NCBI RefSeq assembly: GCF_022539315.1
Contig: NC_066322.1
Location: 18,300,765-18,364,764 of the forward strand
Length of the DNA stretch: 64,000 bases
Direction: 5' to 3'
Source of the DNA: Serinus canaria
Lineage: Eukaryota; Chordata; Aves; Passeriformes; Fringillidae
A program made the translations under genes and the position numbers. The notes below the pieces were generated by a model that saw only the letters and a list, made by a program, of their open reading frames with translations, had not been told where the DNA came from and did not search any database. Positions 35,269 to 49,400 of the stretch are shown in pieces. Numbering within the stretch: position 1 is the stretch's first letter; every line of letters starts with the position of its first letter.

Positions 35269-36012
35269 GATCTGTGATGCTTCTGCACGAGGAGCTGCAG
35301 AGGCTGAAATAAAATGGCTCATGTGTTTTTTGTTTCTGTGAGAAATCCACCACACAGATAAGAGCAGACAGTAGAGCAGGAAGCATGCTTGGGTTCATGT
35401 GCCCGTGCACTCTGCATTAGCAACATATCATAACTCCTTCTGCTTGAGTGAACAGAGTGAAATACTTGTTCTCTCTCTTATTAAAGATGCTCTTAAAAAA
35501 CATGCCTGGATGTCAGTCTCTGCTTCCATCTTCTCCTTTACTGAGTGCTTTCTAGGCTATAGAAAAACAATGAAGGAGCCAAATGCAGACAAAAATGAGC
35601 CTTAGTACTGAAGAGCGGTACTATCTTTGTGGTTGTTGATAACACCACCTCAAAAACATTGGAAACAGCTACTTAATTGACCATAACATGAAATACAGAA
35701 GCAATCTGACTGGCCTGATTTTGAGTGTGTGCTGGGATTACTCCCTTCATTGCAGTACAGTTGCTTCTGAAGTGTGCCACTGCAAGTAGATCAGCTGAAT
35801 TCTAAATTAAACTCTCTTCACAAGCATATTCAGCCTATACTACACACTTTATATCGTGCCCAGCAATATATGTTCCCTAGAGGATAATACAAACAATAAT
35901 TATTTCTTTTTTATTAGTCATTGCTAGATACTAAAAAAAGAAGAAGGTTTCTCTGTGCTTAGTGCTGTTTGTTTATCCAGTTAGTGGCACGCCCATTGAT
36001 GGTTTCGGGCCC

Positions 36013-36048
36013 TTAATTGTACAGTAGAGGCTAATTGTGCAATAGAGG
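36013..36048 (+). repeat. Imperfect direct repeat, two 18 bp units
   Basis: TTAATTGTACAGTAGAGG and CTAATTGTGCAATAGAGG are adjacent and agree at 15 of 18 positions. Each carries a TAATTG core, the kind of site homeodomain proteins bind, but function is unproven. Confidence 0.75.
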
Positions 36049-37310
36049 ACAAATGTACATCCTTTCCCTCACTTCCCCTTATACAATAATGTGTTCATTT
36101 TCAAGGCTCCAACAAGCAGGCTAATTGCAAGTGCATCAATATGAATATGGATTGATACACAGGAAACTGGGCAAAGTTACAAAGGAGTGTGAAGTACAAA
36201 CGTGGGCAACCTTCACATGCAGTATGCACAGATGAGATGCAGCAGTTGCAGAGGCTGACATCACTTTATCTGAACTGAAAGCTGTCTGTAGCTGTAACTG
36301 TAACAAAGACCCCAAGGACTCTGACGGTATATTGATCCCCCATGAGAAAATGCCATTGAATTTAGTGTATACTAACATATTTTGTACAGTTTGGTAGTAT
36401 TTACTCTAGAACAGCAATGATATTCCCACTAAATTTCACATGTTTTTTGCTTTTCTTTAAGAATTTTAAGCTATTTCTTTATGAGATTATCCTCTTGAAA
36501 AATAAACACTTTTAGCTTTATCCAAATTTAGAGAATTTTGCATATGGGATACCTTAAATTGTTAATATTTTTCTTCTTCAGTATTTATAGCAGAAATAAG
36601 CCTCCAACCTTCAATATACATTCTAGCAAGGCTGAAATCACACTGAGAAACTCTCAATTTATGATTTGTACCCTGAAGATGAAGGTTTTCTCTAGCAGAG
36701 ATATTGTCCAAAATAGGGAGATTTTACTCCTCATGATGTTCAGTGACACATTTGGCAAATGATTTATTCAGAAGGTAAAAAATCCAAAGGGAAAGAGAAT
36801 TGCTCTAATGTTCCCCGCAGTGCAACAGACCACTGGTGCAGAGTGCTGTTGGTGCTGTGAAGAGACATTTGTAGGCAGAAGATGCCCCGATGTCAGAACT
36901 GTAACTGCAGGCACTCAATTCTGAGCAGGCTACAAACAGCAGGCTTTCCCAAGGGACCATCCATGGAACATATCCCTGCCATGCCTGGGATGGTTACCAT
37001 CCCTTCTCATTGGACTACACACAGGAGAGATTTGTATATTTATTTTTCTGCTGAATTTGAAAAATTAGAGCAAAGTAAATGCAGCATTGAAGCAAAAGTG
37101 AATTTAAGGGAATGTTGGAATTTTTGCCTATTTCTATAAACAAGGGTTCTTCAATCTTTGGCCTGAAAGTTCAATTTATTTCAAGAAATATATTTAAACT
37201 AAAGCAGGAAGATTTGAAACACACCATTCTTAAAACGTGTCACCCTATTCTTCTCTGACTGATTTTCGTTAATAGAGATATGTGAAGCAGGCCATGAAAA
37301 CAGTATATAC

Positions 37311-37353
37311 ATTTATATTTATATTATTTATATTTATATTTATATTTATATTT
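37311..37353. repeat. (TTTATA)n microsatellite
   Basis: Repeated ATTTATATTTAT units with one interruption near 37325. Confidence 0.9.
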
Positions 37354-40300
37354 GCATGCACAAATGATACTTTGAGTGAATATACCTACAACAGCTTTTA
37401 ACAAGGTAGTACATTAGTACATTCAGGACTTAAGATTAAAATACATTAAAATATTATAGCACTGTAAAAAGAAGGAGTATGTAATCCTAATAAAAATGTC
37501 TATTTTAATTACACCACCAGCAATTTGAAATGGAAAATTAGCATTTTAGAGTTCATTTTAGAGCTAAGGATGAGTGGTGCTAAAAACACACAGTGCCATA
37601 TCATGCAGATTTTCCTCTTTGGTTAGCTTTGTTTCTGTGGTAATGGGAGTCAATTCTTTCTTCTCCTTTTAAAGCAGAAAACTAGCAGGTCCAAGTCAGT
37701 AAATTTTAAGGAGTCCATTATCCTATTACAAAGAAATAAATGTAACAGTTTTTTAGATATTTCAGAGCAAATGTAGCTCTGCACTGAAACAGCATCATAC
37801 AATGCAGTCCATACGTGGGAGTTTATTGTTAGAGTGCAGTTAAAATGGCCAGCTCTCACCCAGAAAGGACAAGAAGTTCAACCTCCTCAGATTTATCACA
37901 TCTTTTATCCCTGTGACATCTGTGGGCAACAAAAGGGTCCATTTTGGAACAAGGAAGAAGAAGGTCTGGGCACTGAACTGAATGCAGCAGTTATGGTGGG
38001 GCAAAGAGAGCCATGAAATGAGTGCTGCCTGGTGTGCTCTCAGAATTGCAGTGCAGATAAATCTTTACACAACACAAGCTGCTGCAACCAGGAGGACTCT
38101 ACTCAGTGAAATACAAGCTTGTGATTTCATATTTCCTGTGTTTCCACCACAAACATAATTTGACATGACATTAATTGAAGATACATTCTAAAGACTGAAA
38201 CTCTCAGTGGATCTTAGCTCAGTGCAATATATGTGGGATGCATTCTTTTCAAATTAATCCTGACTCTCTAAGAGACAGATTTTCCTGGCATGACCTGGGG
38301 GATAAAACACATACTAAGGCCTGGGTTTGTCCAAATTTAGTTATTAAGTGAAACACCTCAGCTGAGGGCTTCTGACTATAACTTGATGATAGAAAAGTCA
38401 AAAGTCCAAAGTCAACAGAACTGTGAACTGCAGTCAGGGAGTACATTAGGTCCTCCTAAAACCTGAATTGATCTCTGGAGACGCCTCTGTCTCACAGAAT
38501 ACACCCACTCCTCCCACTGACTATGTGGAAAACTTGGGCACTGAGTACCTCAACTTGGGCAGAATTAATCTGTGCCCAAATATCTGGCCCAGATATCTGC
38601 GGCTTCCCTGTGGAATGGGAGAATACAGCACTAAGGGAGAGTAGTGTTGGACAAAGAATGGGAGAACAGAACAGTGCTTGTGAGACATGCAAGAACTTTG
38701 CACTACCCATCTCACTGGAGAGGTAGCAAAATAATCCCTCTTTTCTTCTGTGAAAAATGTTCAATATAGCTTTAGCAGGAGTCCTTTTTTTCCTTACACA
38801 GCTACTTTCATTAAACATGGATCACTGCACTGCTGGGCTGATAGCATTAAAAAAATATCAATTGACCATCAAACACTCCATAATGATCAGTTTTCTTTCC
38901 AGCATTATTAGGCTTTATATAAATGATAAAATGCCATTATTCTCCAGGCTACCTTATGTATTTTCATCACAACACATATCCCTGAGAATTTTGCATTATA
39001 GGTGCCAGGACAGTCTTGTCTTTTCAAGTAGGAGGGAGAGAAAATCCTTACAGAGGAAGATGAAGACAACTTTATGTATTTCAAAGTAAATATTCCCTTT
39101 GATGATCCATCTTCAGAGCAACTGTCCCAGTTTTCCCAGATCTCATGTTTGGGGCAAGCACACAGGACATTCAGAGAAATATGTCCTTATAAGGTCCTTT
39201 GTCTATTTCAGATTTTTAAATTAATATGACCTAAAATACACAGTAAATACTAAAACACACATTGTAAGGGAATGAGTATTTTGTCCTTATAAAATGTTCC
39301 AAATGTTGTTCTGTATTATACCCATACTAAGTCAGCTCCTTTACTCAGTGAAGCTCTACAAATTTGCTGAACTGGTAACCTTTTCTTTTTGTAATGCATA
39401 GTCTGAAGAGACATAAAAACAAAGCACTAGACTGTGTTCCTAAATCCTACTGGAAATGAAAGGAGCTGCTCTGAAATACCAGGAAGCAATATCTGGTTCT
39501 AGTGGTTTTTGCTCACAAGGTGGCCGTGTTTTGAGGAGTTCCTACCAGGAAGGTATTTTGACAGATTCATTAGATGCATTGACTTCAGTCATGTGCTATT
39601 TTCACTGGCTTAAAATAAAAATTAAGGCAGAATTGGGCTATTTTCTGGTTCAGAATGCAGCTGTTCTCCCCCTGATGGCATAACTAATTCATTCAATAAT
39701 AATCAAAGGATTCTAAACCAAGGTAGTCTAGCAATTTCCAGTTGTCCATTATTTTTTTAGTTTCCCTTCATAATCAGACTTGATGGAGAGAACAGAGGAG
39801 AAAAAATACATACATTATGCATGTGTAGTCTAATCTGTGATAACATTTCCCTTCATTCAAGAAGACAGACAGAATCATTTTCTCCTGGTTATGCCTGCTT
39901 GAGTCCTTCTCTCTTTCTTTCTGCTTAAAAAGATATGTTTTATAGTAATGATCCAACATTATATGGTACTGAAGTGATATAAGCAGTACCAGTGGGGCAG
40001 GAAATATCATTGTCATTATAGCAAAGTTTAATGCTTTGAAAGCTGAATCCAAATTTCAGAAAGGAAGAGTCAAAAGACATCTTTAAAAACTCTCAAGCAA
40101 TTCTACACAAATCTGTCCTGTATGTATATCAAATAAATGTAAGCTTTATGGATGTATGATTTAACTTTTTTTCTTCAATTTACTCTTTCTTTCAGCCTAG
40201 AAAGGGACCATGGATTCATTTCAGTAAGCTGTTTCTTTATAAAAACAAAGGAGTGCAGTTCCTCATGAAATACTTTAAAATACAGTTTGACTGAATTCAT

Positions 40301-41964
40301 CACCTTCCACTGGGCCCAGATTTTTTCATTTTAAGTGCAATACAGTACTTATCTAAAAAGTGATCATAAAATAGTCAGGTTTTACATGGTGGATTACCTG
40401 TATTGAAATATTGAGCACTTTCCATTAACACTAGTCACAAAATTATTTCTTTACTTCTTTGCATCTCCTAAGAAAACATGAAGGAACGAAACACACATTT
40501 TTGTTGATTTGTTCTTGTTCAGCACCATCCCTTACTAAGCACCATATTTTGAAGGGATTGTGGCTGTTTTACTAAATTCCATTAGTGTCCCAGGCACTAA
40601 ATACAGCATAATTGCCTGAAAAGTTTGAGGGCAGAATTACTAATTGAAGATGGAAAGGTTTCCCTTAGGCATTCCAGTGAAACTTCTACCATCTGAACTA
40701 AGCAATAACCAACATTTCCACACACACCCTGGCTGCACTCATACAGAACAGGTTGCTTAGGCCCAGTTCTCATCAGCAACTCTCTCACAAACCAGCACAG
40801 CACACATATGGATGGGGCAGGTCCATGTCCTTTGAAGGCACTGATGTTATCAAGTGTGAGTAACTAATGCCATCTGCAGCATTTAATTGCAGGTGAGGAT
40901 TCACTGAGCAAAGACCTCAGCAGGATTCTTCTATCTGAGGTTAAGCACTCAAGACTGGAAGTGAGGGGAAATGACTGCTGCTGGTTTTCAACAATTTTTA
41001 CAGAGAAACTCTTGAGGGAAATGGTCTTGTCCTGACATACTGATTACTGAAAAATCCATTCCAGATAAAAATAGCACCTAAAGTAGCAGTTCACTCCCAA
41101 GATTTGGAGTAGGTTGAGGAGGTGGAAAAGGTCAAAGGTGAGGATCAGCTATGAATATTTCCTTTTAATTTTTGCATTTAATGCAATATTAATGCATGTC
41201 CCATTATATCAGGTGTAATCTGCACATCTCTGCTCTGTATCTTATTGAAATTCTTCTTTCTTGGGCTGGACTAACTAGTACCAAATGACTCAGAAAAATG
41301 CTCTCTCTTCTTCTTTTTATTATGAAGTATACTGCTCTATAGATCTTGTAGAAGCAGGGGTGAGTTTTAAATCAAAGCAACTTTCATCCACAGAGCCATG
41401 CGGGGATTGTCCTCTCTCCTTTCCCTAGAGTCCACACAACTCCTGAAGTAAAAACCCAGAGAAACACAACACTTAACCTGGCAACCTTCTCCTCTTACAT
41501 GCCAGAGGTACGTTTATAGGAATAGTTTTTTATAAATCACAAGTGACTATAATTATTTTTATACCACCACATAAGAATCAGAATTCTATTTCTCCCATAT
41601 TCAACAGTTTTGCAAAATGAAAAAGCTGATCTTACTCAGAACTGATATCCAAGAAATCTGATCATTACACTGCTAACACTACTGGTTCACCCTAGTTTCA
41701 TAAAAGGAAAAAAATTGGAAAAATAGCTTATCCATATAAAAAAAATCTCTCCATTGCTTTGTCGACCCTTATTTCTTACCTTTCCTATTTTACATTTTAA
41801 AAGACTCCTGAGAGATTTAAAATATATTGAGGAAAAAAGTACTTGAGAATTTAAGTATAGTAAAACCTGACAAATTATTACATAAATATAATAATCTTAT
41901 GTGTTACATTTAAAGGAGAAATCTGTGAGATAATTATAGAACAGTGCTAATAATAGCAACTCCT

Positions 41965-42058
41965 ATTTCTTGTTTTGTGAAATTTCTGAAATTTTGTGAA
42001 ATTTCTTGTTTTGTGAAATTTCTTGTTTTGTGAAATTTCTTGTTTTGTGAAATTTCTG
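41965..42058. repeat. 17 bp minisatellite
   Basis: The unit AATTTCTTGTTTTGTGA is repeated in perfect register three times from 42000, with a partial fourth copy. It is preceded by a diverged pair of copies around 41965-41999 in which part of the unit is missing. Confidence 0.92.
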
Positions 42059-43412
42059 CATGAAAAATTTCTGTTCACTGTTTCCTACAAGAACTTCATA
42101 TATTATTTGGAAAATCTTCTGGAGACACAGCAGGAGTGAAGAATTGCTGTGTTGTCATTCAGTGACAGTGTGACTGCAAGAGATAAGACAGAGGAGGAGC
42201 CGAATCTCTTGTTACCATACCAGATCCTAAAAATTCTAGGGACAGTAGAGGAGTTCCTTAGCTCCTCTGGGAAGCGGACTTGGTCAATGTTGTTAGAAAT
42301 TGTACCCAACTGAGAAGCTTTAGAATTACTGTAACTCACAGTAACAACAGACTTTCTTCTAATGGCCTCAGAATACTGAATTAATTATAATTTACATAAC
42401 ACTTATGCCATCTCCTAACACTGCAAAGGACATTATCTCCATTTTACAAAGGCATAAACCTCAGCACAGAGAGCTTATGAGAGACCAAAAAAAAAAAGTG
42501 TAGAAAAAAAGTTAATGACCGAAACAACAACTTCTTTATATTCTGTGTCAATGCCACCATTCTTCTTTGTATAAGGTGAGTTCATAATTCTATTTCTCTA
42601 AGTTTGGGGAATATCACTCCTGAAAAGAGTCACATAAATAAGTGGGAAACTGAATCTCTTGAGGAACAAACTAAATACACACAAGGAATTCTCAAATGTA
42701 CAAATTAATCAAACTGAAAACCAGAAAAATTTCCCTAATCCTCTGTGTAGAGAAGTCACTTCGTCAAACAGATGATGAAAATGTTCCAGGCAAGAATTGA
42801 GATCACTTAATTGAGAATGCCCATGAAAACATATAATTGTTTTGAACAAGGAGAGGTGAAGACTGATCCCCTGAATCTGTCAATATCTCTCACCACATCT
42901 TTGATACAGCAGATATCCATTACACATATTCTAAATGAAAGGTTGGCTCAACAGACTGGAAAAGTTCACAATGCTGATAGCAATGCACAGAAGCACATTT
43001 CAAATGCATTTTCCCAGCACTTAAAAACAATCAAATTGGATGGTATGAATTTGATGTAAAACAACACATCTGCATACCTGAGAAATCTAACTAGGCAAGG
43101 GATTAGGGAAGCAGGACACTGGTGATCTGTTTGGAGTTCCATCTCCATGCATAAACTGCGTGTTTCTTCTGCCAAACTTTGCAATAGGAGATACAGCTTT
43201 CCACTGTGTTCCTCATGTTACCCAGCTAAAGTGGTGTTTGAGCTGCCTGCACTGCAACATCCTACTGACTGCAGCACCTTGAGATGGCTATCCTGGATTC
43301 TATTAGCTGGGCACAGATAAGAGATACCGCCCCACAGACAGCACTGGAGTTACTAGGATGAGAGAAAGAGAGGCTTCTGGGTTACATCTTCAGTCACCTT
43401 CTTGAGAAGGTG

Positions 43413-43437
43413 CTAAATGCTAAAATTTAGCATTTAG
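43413..43437. repeat. 25 bp palindrome, 12 bp arms
   Basis: CTAAATGCTAAA and TTTAGCATTTAG are perfect reverse complements separated by one A. Related TTTTAGC and GCTAAAATGC pieces follow within 30 bp, suggesting local duplication of the arm. Confidence 0.9.
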
Positions 43438-46400
43438 TTAAATTTTAGCTCTGTGCTAAAATGCTGAAGGACAAAGAGATAGAAGGACAGGACAAAACAG
43501 GATGGAACAAGACAGATGGGACTGCTAGCCATACCTTGGACAGCTCCTCAGCATCACTTCTGCCAGTGAACAAGGACAGTGCCACAGGACAGCGGTGACC
43601 TGGGTACAGGTAATATTTTGAGGGGTATGGTAAGCACAGGGCATAAGCCCAAGTAGAGAGAGGGGTGTTATGTTGCTCTTCACTTCCAGGCTCAGCCTCC
43701 TGGTTTCTGCTTTCTGTCTCAAATAACTAGTGCCCTAAGCAGAGCTGGTTGGCTGCCAGTACACAAGAGACAGGATGAAAGGGAAAAACAAAGAATTGGA
43801 GCACTATGGAGAAAGATACATGGAGTTTGGAAACAGATATGTCAAAGGTAAACAGAAGAGGGTGAAAACATTAAAATGGAAGACTGGAAGAGCTGGATGA
43901 CAGAAAATGATAAGGAAGGGAGGATGGGGAGGAGGCAAGAGTAGTAAGAAACTGTAGAGGAGAAGCAAACAAAACACTGAGGTAGAAAAAAAGAAAAGGT
44001 TTATAGAAAATTGATTGATAGAACTGGGATGGTGAAATGGCAAGTAAAATGGGGGAAATATGTGAAAGAGATATGAACAAGAGAGGCACAAGCACCTAGA
44101 GAGCATAAAATAAAATGTGAACATACAAAATTGTATGGCAAGAACTGAATTACTGAAATATGTAATCCATATTATGGTCACTAATACCTGCTTCTGCAAC
44201 ATCACATCAAATCTCCAAACCTCACATCTATATCCCAAGACAAATCAATACTTATTATTCCAGCCACCAATCCATTAACAGATGAATAGATACACTTTAA
44301 GTCCTGGGAAAAGGTTAATACTTTCCATCCTCTTAACAATAATCACAATCTTGACATCAGAGCAATTTAAAATGTTGCATTTTAACCTGTTTAATTTAGA
44401 TTATAGGGGCATTCATTGCTTTTAATTTTTCTTTTGTGCTATAAATAAACTAGCTGATGACATCCAGGAGTCATAAACAATTTTCCTCTGGTAACAAAGA
44501 TGGTGACAGTGTTCATCTGCATATTCATCCAGTTGCATGCACATAAACAAGAAAGTTTTGTAGATTACTTGCCCTACTTTTACTATAATGAAATTTACAA
44601 CATTAGGATCTTTTAACAGCAGATCAGATTCCCTGAACTAAATTCCAACGTGAATGAATGGAGCTATTCCCACACTCTTATTTAATTATTATCAAATAAA
44701 TGTAGAATTTTACAACAAAATGGAAAACTTTTGTGTTACCAAAGCAGTAAAAATGTAGAAAAAATAGTTGAAATAAATTATTGCTATTAGAGAGACAGAC
44801 AAGCCCATTCAAAGAATGGTAAAATCAAGCATTAAGCAGTTTCAAAAAAAATACCTCCTTCATTTATTTTCCTTGGGCTTAGACATGTAATTTGTCACTG
44901 GTCACAATTCCCAATTTATCACTAGAATTTGTATCTGGAAAGCATTCCACCAGAGCAGGAAGGCAAATAATAGTAATGAAGAACACATGAAAATTACATT
45001 CTACCAAATAAGTACTTACATTGATATTCTGCTATCAAAGACATTTCAATTCCAAACCAATAAATCCTTCAATCAACATAAATGAACTCCTGGGAAAGAT
45101 GAATAAAACTACATTGTTGTGTGTTTGTATTGATTTGGAATTAATAACATTTTTTGTAAGGTTTTGGTTCTTTGAAAATTCATCAGTTTGCTTTTTAATT
45201 TGAGTTTAATTAAAGCTATCAATAATTCTATTTCAGTGCAATTCAGGGGTACTGTTGAAAAATGGTCAGAGTGACATCCCTTTGTCGACAATAGGAAAAC
45301 AGATTTTAATGAATTTCTGGTCTCTAATTAAGCTGCAAATACTAAATCATAGTATTTAATATGGTGTGGGCCTTTTAAAGTAATATCTCCAGGAAGGAAT
45401 GCCTTATTTTTCATGGATTTGCAAGTGTTTGGATGAAGTTACTGTTTTAGCTCAATATGGTTTTTGCCAAAGCAAATCACTAAGGGCTCCCTTAGCCTAC
45501 CTACAAAGATCTGTTGCCTCAGGCAATGCACTGCTCCTTGCCCCTCAGTTAACTGATAGCTGCTTCTCTGTCCATAAAAGCCATTTACTCCCACAGCATT
45601 GAAAAGGAGCTTCTCTCCCTTTGTAGATCTCACCATCTTTTTCATAAAGCATCCCCTCAGGATGGAACTCCCTGGAAATGGCAGCTGAATTTTGCTACTC
45701 AGCTTCTCCGCTCTATACATCTACAAAATCAATGATAAAAACGAATTCCTCTAAGTTATATGAGCAAAGCTTTGATCTCTCATTTGGGGGATTCTTAGAC
45801 TGATAATTCAGAAGCCATAAAGATGTCAGATCTCCTCTTGGAGGCATTTCACTAGGCTGAGGGACACGCTGCAGAAAAATAAGGCCAGAAGTAGAATTCT
45901 CCACCAGCCAGTCCACAAGGCAGAGGCCTGCAGGAGTTATGCTTACTATAATATATGGTGCTCCTCAATGCTTCCACAGCCTGCTGTACAGGCAATAAAG
46001 TCAAAGTACATTTGAGCTACTTTGGTTTATCTTAGGTAACACTTTGAGCCCTAATTTCCCAAGATTTCATACAATTTTCTTTCTAGAGTGTCAAATGTAT
46101 TGAATTCAGAAGCAACCACCCAGGGAAAGCCAGATGCTGAATGGAAGAACTTGAAGCTAAAAGCACTCATTAAGACATCAGATATGTCTTGTTCCCTGTT
46201 TTCCCCCGTTCCCTTTTATCCTACTGTTAGTGTTTACTGGAGCAGCTACACAAAACAGGAACTTGCTGCCACACTATGCCATGACCTGCACACAGCTCAA
46301 GCATCCACTTCTGCTTGCACTGTTGTAAAATCATCTTATATCTTCCACATATCTTAAATTTTTTTCTGCAAGTTACACCTAATAGTTACAATTCTCAATA

Positions 46401-49400
46401 CTCAGTGAGAATTCATAATGGCTTGAAGGTGTTTAAGGTATTCCAATCAGGAGAGATGAAGAAATGCACCAGGAGAATTACCCCCCTTACACGATATCTT
46501 ATTATTGCAGTTGCCATTACAACTGTGAACTTTAGCAAGATAATTCTGTGGTGAATGCTTGTTGACAGTTCACATCTACATTTCCATTTTTAACAAACTT
46601 TTCCACATTTAATTCAGCAATGGTTGGTTTTCACAGCCTTCTAAGCATGATCACAAAGGGGCTGAAAGCCACCTGACAGCTCTTCACTCTCACATTACAG
46701 AACCTAAGTACAAAATCATTGTATAACCTATTATATTTTTGCCCAAGTGCTAATTTTATAAAGAACACTGTCACTTGGAATATTCAACTATTTTTTAATT
46801 CCAGGTATTTCTACTCAACTTATTAATAAATCAGGTTTTTATTCACTTTTATTCTAACAATATGTTAGACTGATCCCTGTACCATGCTGTTTCTGTATTT
46901 ATTCAGCATTGACTGACAATGAGTTTTTCTGCTGCCTGATGATGTTGATTATTTTCAAGGAAAATGTTATACAAATAATGAAATAAGTATTTCATGATTT
47001 TCTCCTTTCTGTTAGTTCAGTCAGAGTTTTCTGGTGCTACACAGTATAAATATTAATCCTGATACATATTGAGTGCTATTGTGGAATTGCAGTCCTTTTA
47101 AGCTGATGTGATTTTGCTCAATTGTCACATTGCTTTAAGACTTCATAAATACAAAAAACATATTTATGTGCATATGTACAGATAGGGTAGGCTTTTTGCC
47201 TTGGTTTTACTAACTAACAGTGAAAATTAATATTCAATTAATGTGGGACAGGACTTTTCTTCAGTTGTGAGGCTACCTCATTTGTGTCCTTGACAATGAA
47301 GAGCACTATGATTACAGACTTTCAACATAATTGATGTACTCATATGGAAGTTAATACTGGACTTCAATATCATAAAAATAAAATATTTTTGTCTCTTTCA
47401 AAGTTGGAGCATCTAAGAACACTCTGAAAAATACAAGTTTTAGTACTTAGACATTTTTCTGCTACCTCCTATGAATAAGACTATCTTGTGTTGTTACAAT
47501 TCACTTGCTAAATTTCCTTCTCAAAGTCATGCATGCAGTTTGCCTTTCTCAAGGAATTTGAAACATGCATTTTTCATAAAAATTCTCTATTTTGAGAAGG
47601 TGTTTACTTAAGCTGAAAAAAAATGACATCAGAGTCTCAGATGTGACAAAACTATGTTGGGAAGTAAATATGGGCAGCGGTTAGACTAATAAATATCAAT
47701 GGATGGACTAATAAATATCAACAGGTCATTGTAGTCCTAAAAATGTCAGACAAGTGTACCAGTCCTTTTCAGACAGAGTATTTCATATAGACTGCAGGGC
47801 AAAGAGAATTTCTGCTGGGACTCCAGCATTTCCATTTAGACAAATGGGTTCTACTGTTAATTGCATGACTATAGTTTCTTAATCAACCTCTGTCTGCCTG
47901 AGCTCATGCACCAAATAGCTGATATCTAATTAGCTGGTGATAACTTGCCCAGATTCAAGCAAAATATTTGTGACAGGTCACTGCACAATAATCCAGATTT
48001 GGTTTTTATTGATATCTACATGAAGTTGCTTTAAAGAAGCATTGATATTCCAGAAATGGGCTGGGATTTTCACATTCTGACATTTTCAAGCCTTCATGCC
48101 TGTAACTAAGATCTTAAAAACAGAAGTGTGCAGGTAAGAATCTACCATTATCAGCATAGAAATAAACACACACTGGGCACCATCCATAGTGAGCACAGAC
48201 TTGACATCAGCCAGCCACAAGGCAGCTTCACTAAAAAGCCACATAATCACTCAGCCTGTTGCTAAATCTGACTTAAGGGGAAGCAGTTCATACCAACCAC
48301 AGTCCAGCATTACACTTCTGCAGCCACATGCCTTGCAACCCATAACTTGCCTAAGGCCAGAAAGCACAGGCATGTGAGTCTGCAAAATACTACATAGATG
48401 TGTTCATAAATAGTATTTAAAGCCACAGATTCAGAAAAATGATCCTAGCTTGACCCATGCAAAATATGGAAAATTCATTTTTCTAACCAAACACAACAGT
48501 GTAAAAGGCAGCAGGAAAGCCAGGAATCATTCAGAGTCATCTGCTACTTTAAAGCTGTGACCTATATCTAGCAGCCAAGGAAAAGACATTAGAAGACAGA
48601 GCTTTACAACAACAGGAGATTATTAGGCATAGCAGAGAAACAATTGCTTGCTGCAATTACAACTTCAAAGCAGAATTTAACTCTTCCATCTGCACTGTGC
48701 ATCTCTTCTGTAAGTTTTGAAATTTTTCCACTATGAGTCTCCCAGTGCTGTCACATGCCATCTATTCAAGAGTGCTATGTGGTGCCAACATGGGATCTAC
48801 AGATGGGTCAAAGAGGAAAATTTGGCCCTAACATGAAAAAGCAAGGAAAAAATTATCCTGCACTTGAAGTAAATAATGCAAATGTTGATCATTAAATAAT
48901 TAACATCCTTGATACCATTCAGCTTTCAAATTTTTCTATATCCTGTGATTTTTCCCTCTTATAACATTTATCAGGTTCATATGTAAGGTACCTTGTTTAG
49001 ACACTGGAAAAGATGCTGCCATGTTGTCTGACATGAGCTTTGTCCTAGGAGCCAGCATTATTTTTCCTCCAAATAACAGACTATACTGACATTAGAAAGC
49101 CTGTTCATCAAATATTCATAAAAAATTATCTGTTTTATGACCAGAACAATCTTTTAAATGAATGACTAAAACAAGCAACATCTCCTTACTTGCTCAGGGC
49201 AGATTTACCTATGAAATATCATGTGAACTCAACACACACAAGAATTCCCCCAAACAGATTTTCCTGAGGGACTGGGAGTGTGGGGAGGGAAAGAAGAATA
49301 TATGTACAAACATACACTGCTGCATTTTTGACTTCTGATATGGCAAGTAAAGCAGAACAAAAAACATCTGTCAGTTCCACACAGCAAAGCCCAGCTCCCA

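Noticed and set aside
43804..44238. 144-codon hydrophobic minus-strand frame
   Set aside because: The same composition effect; no conserved motif.
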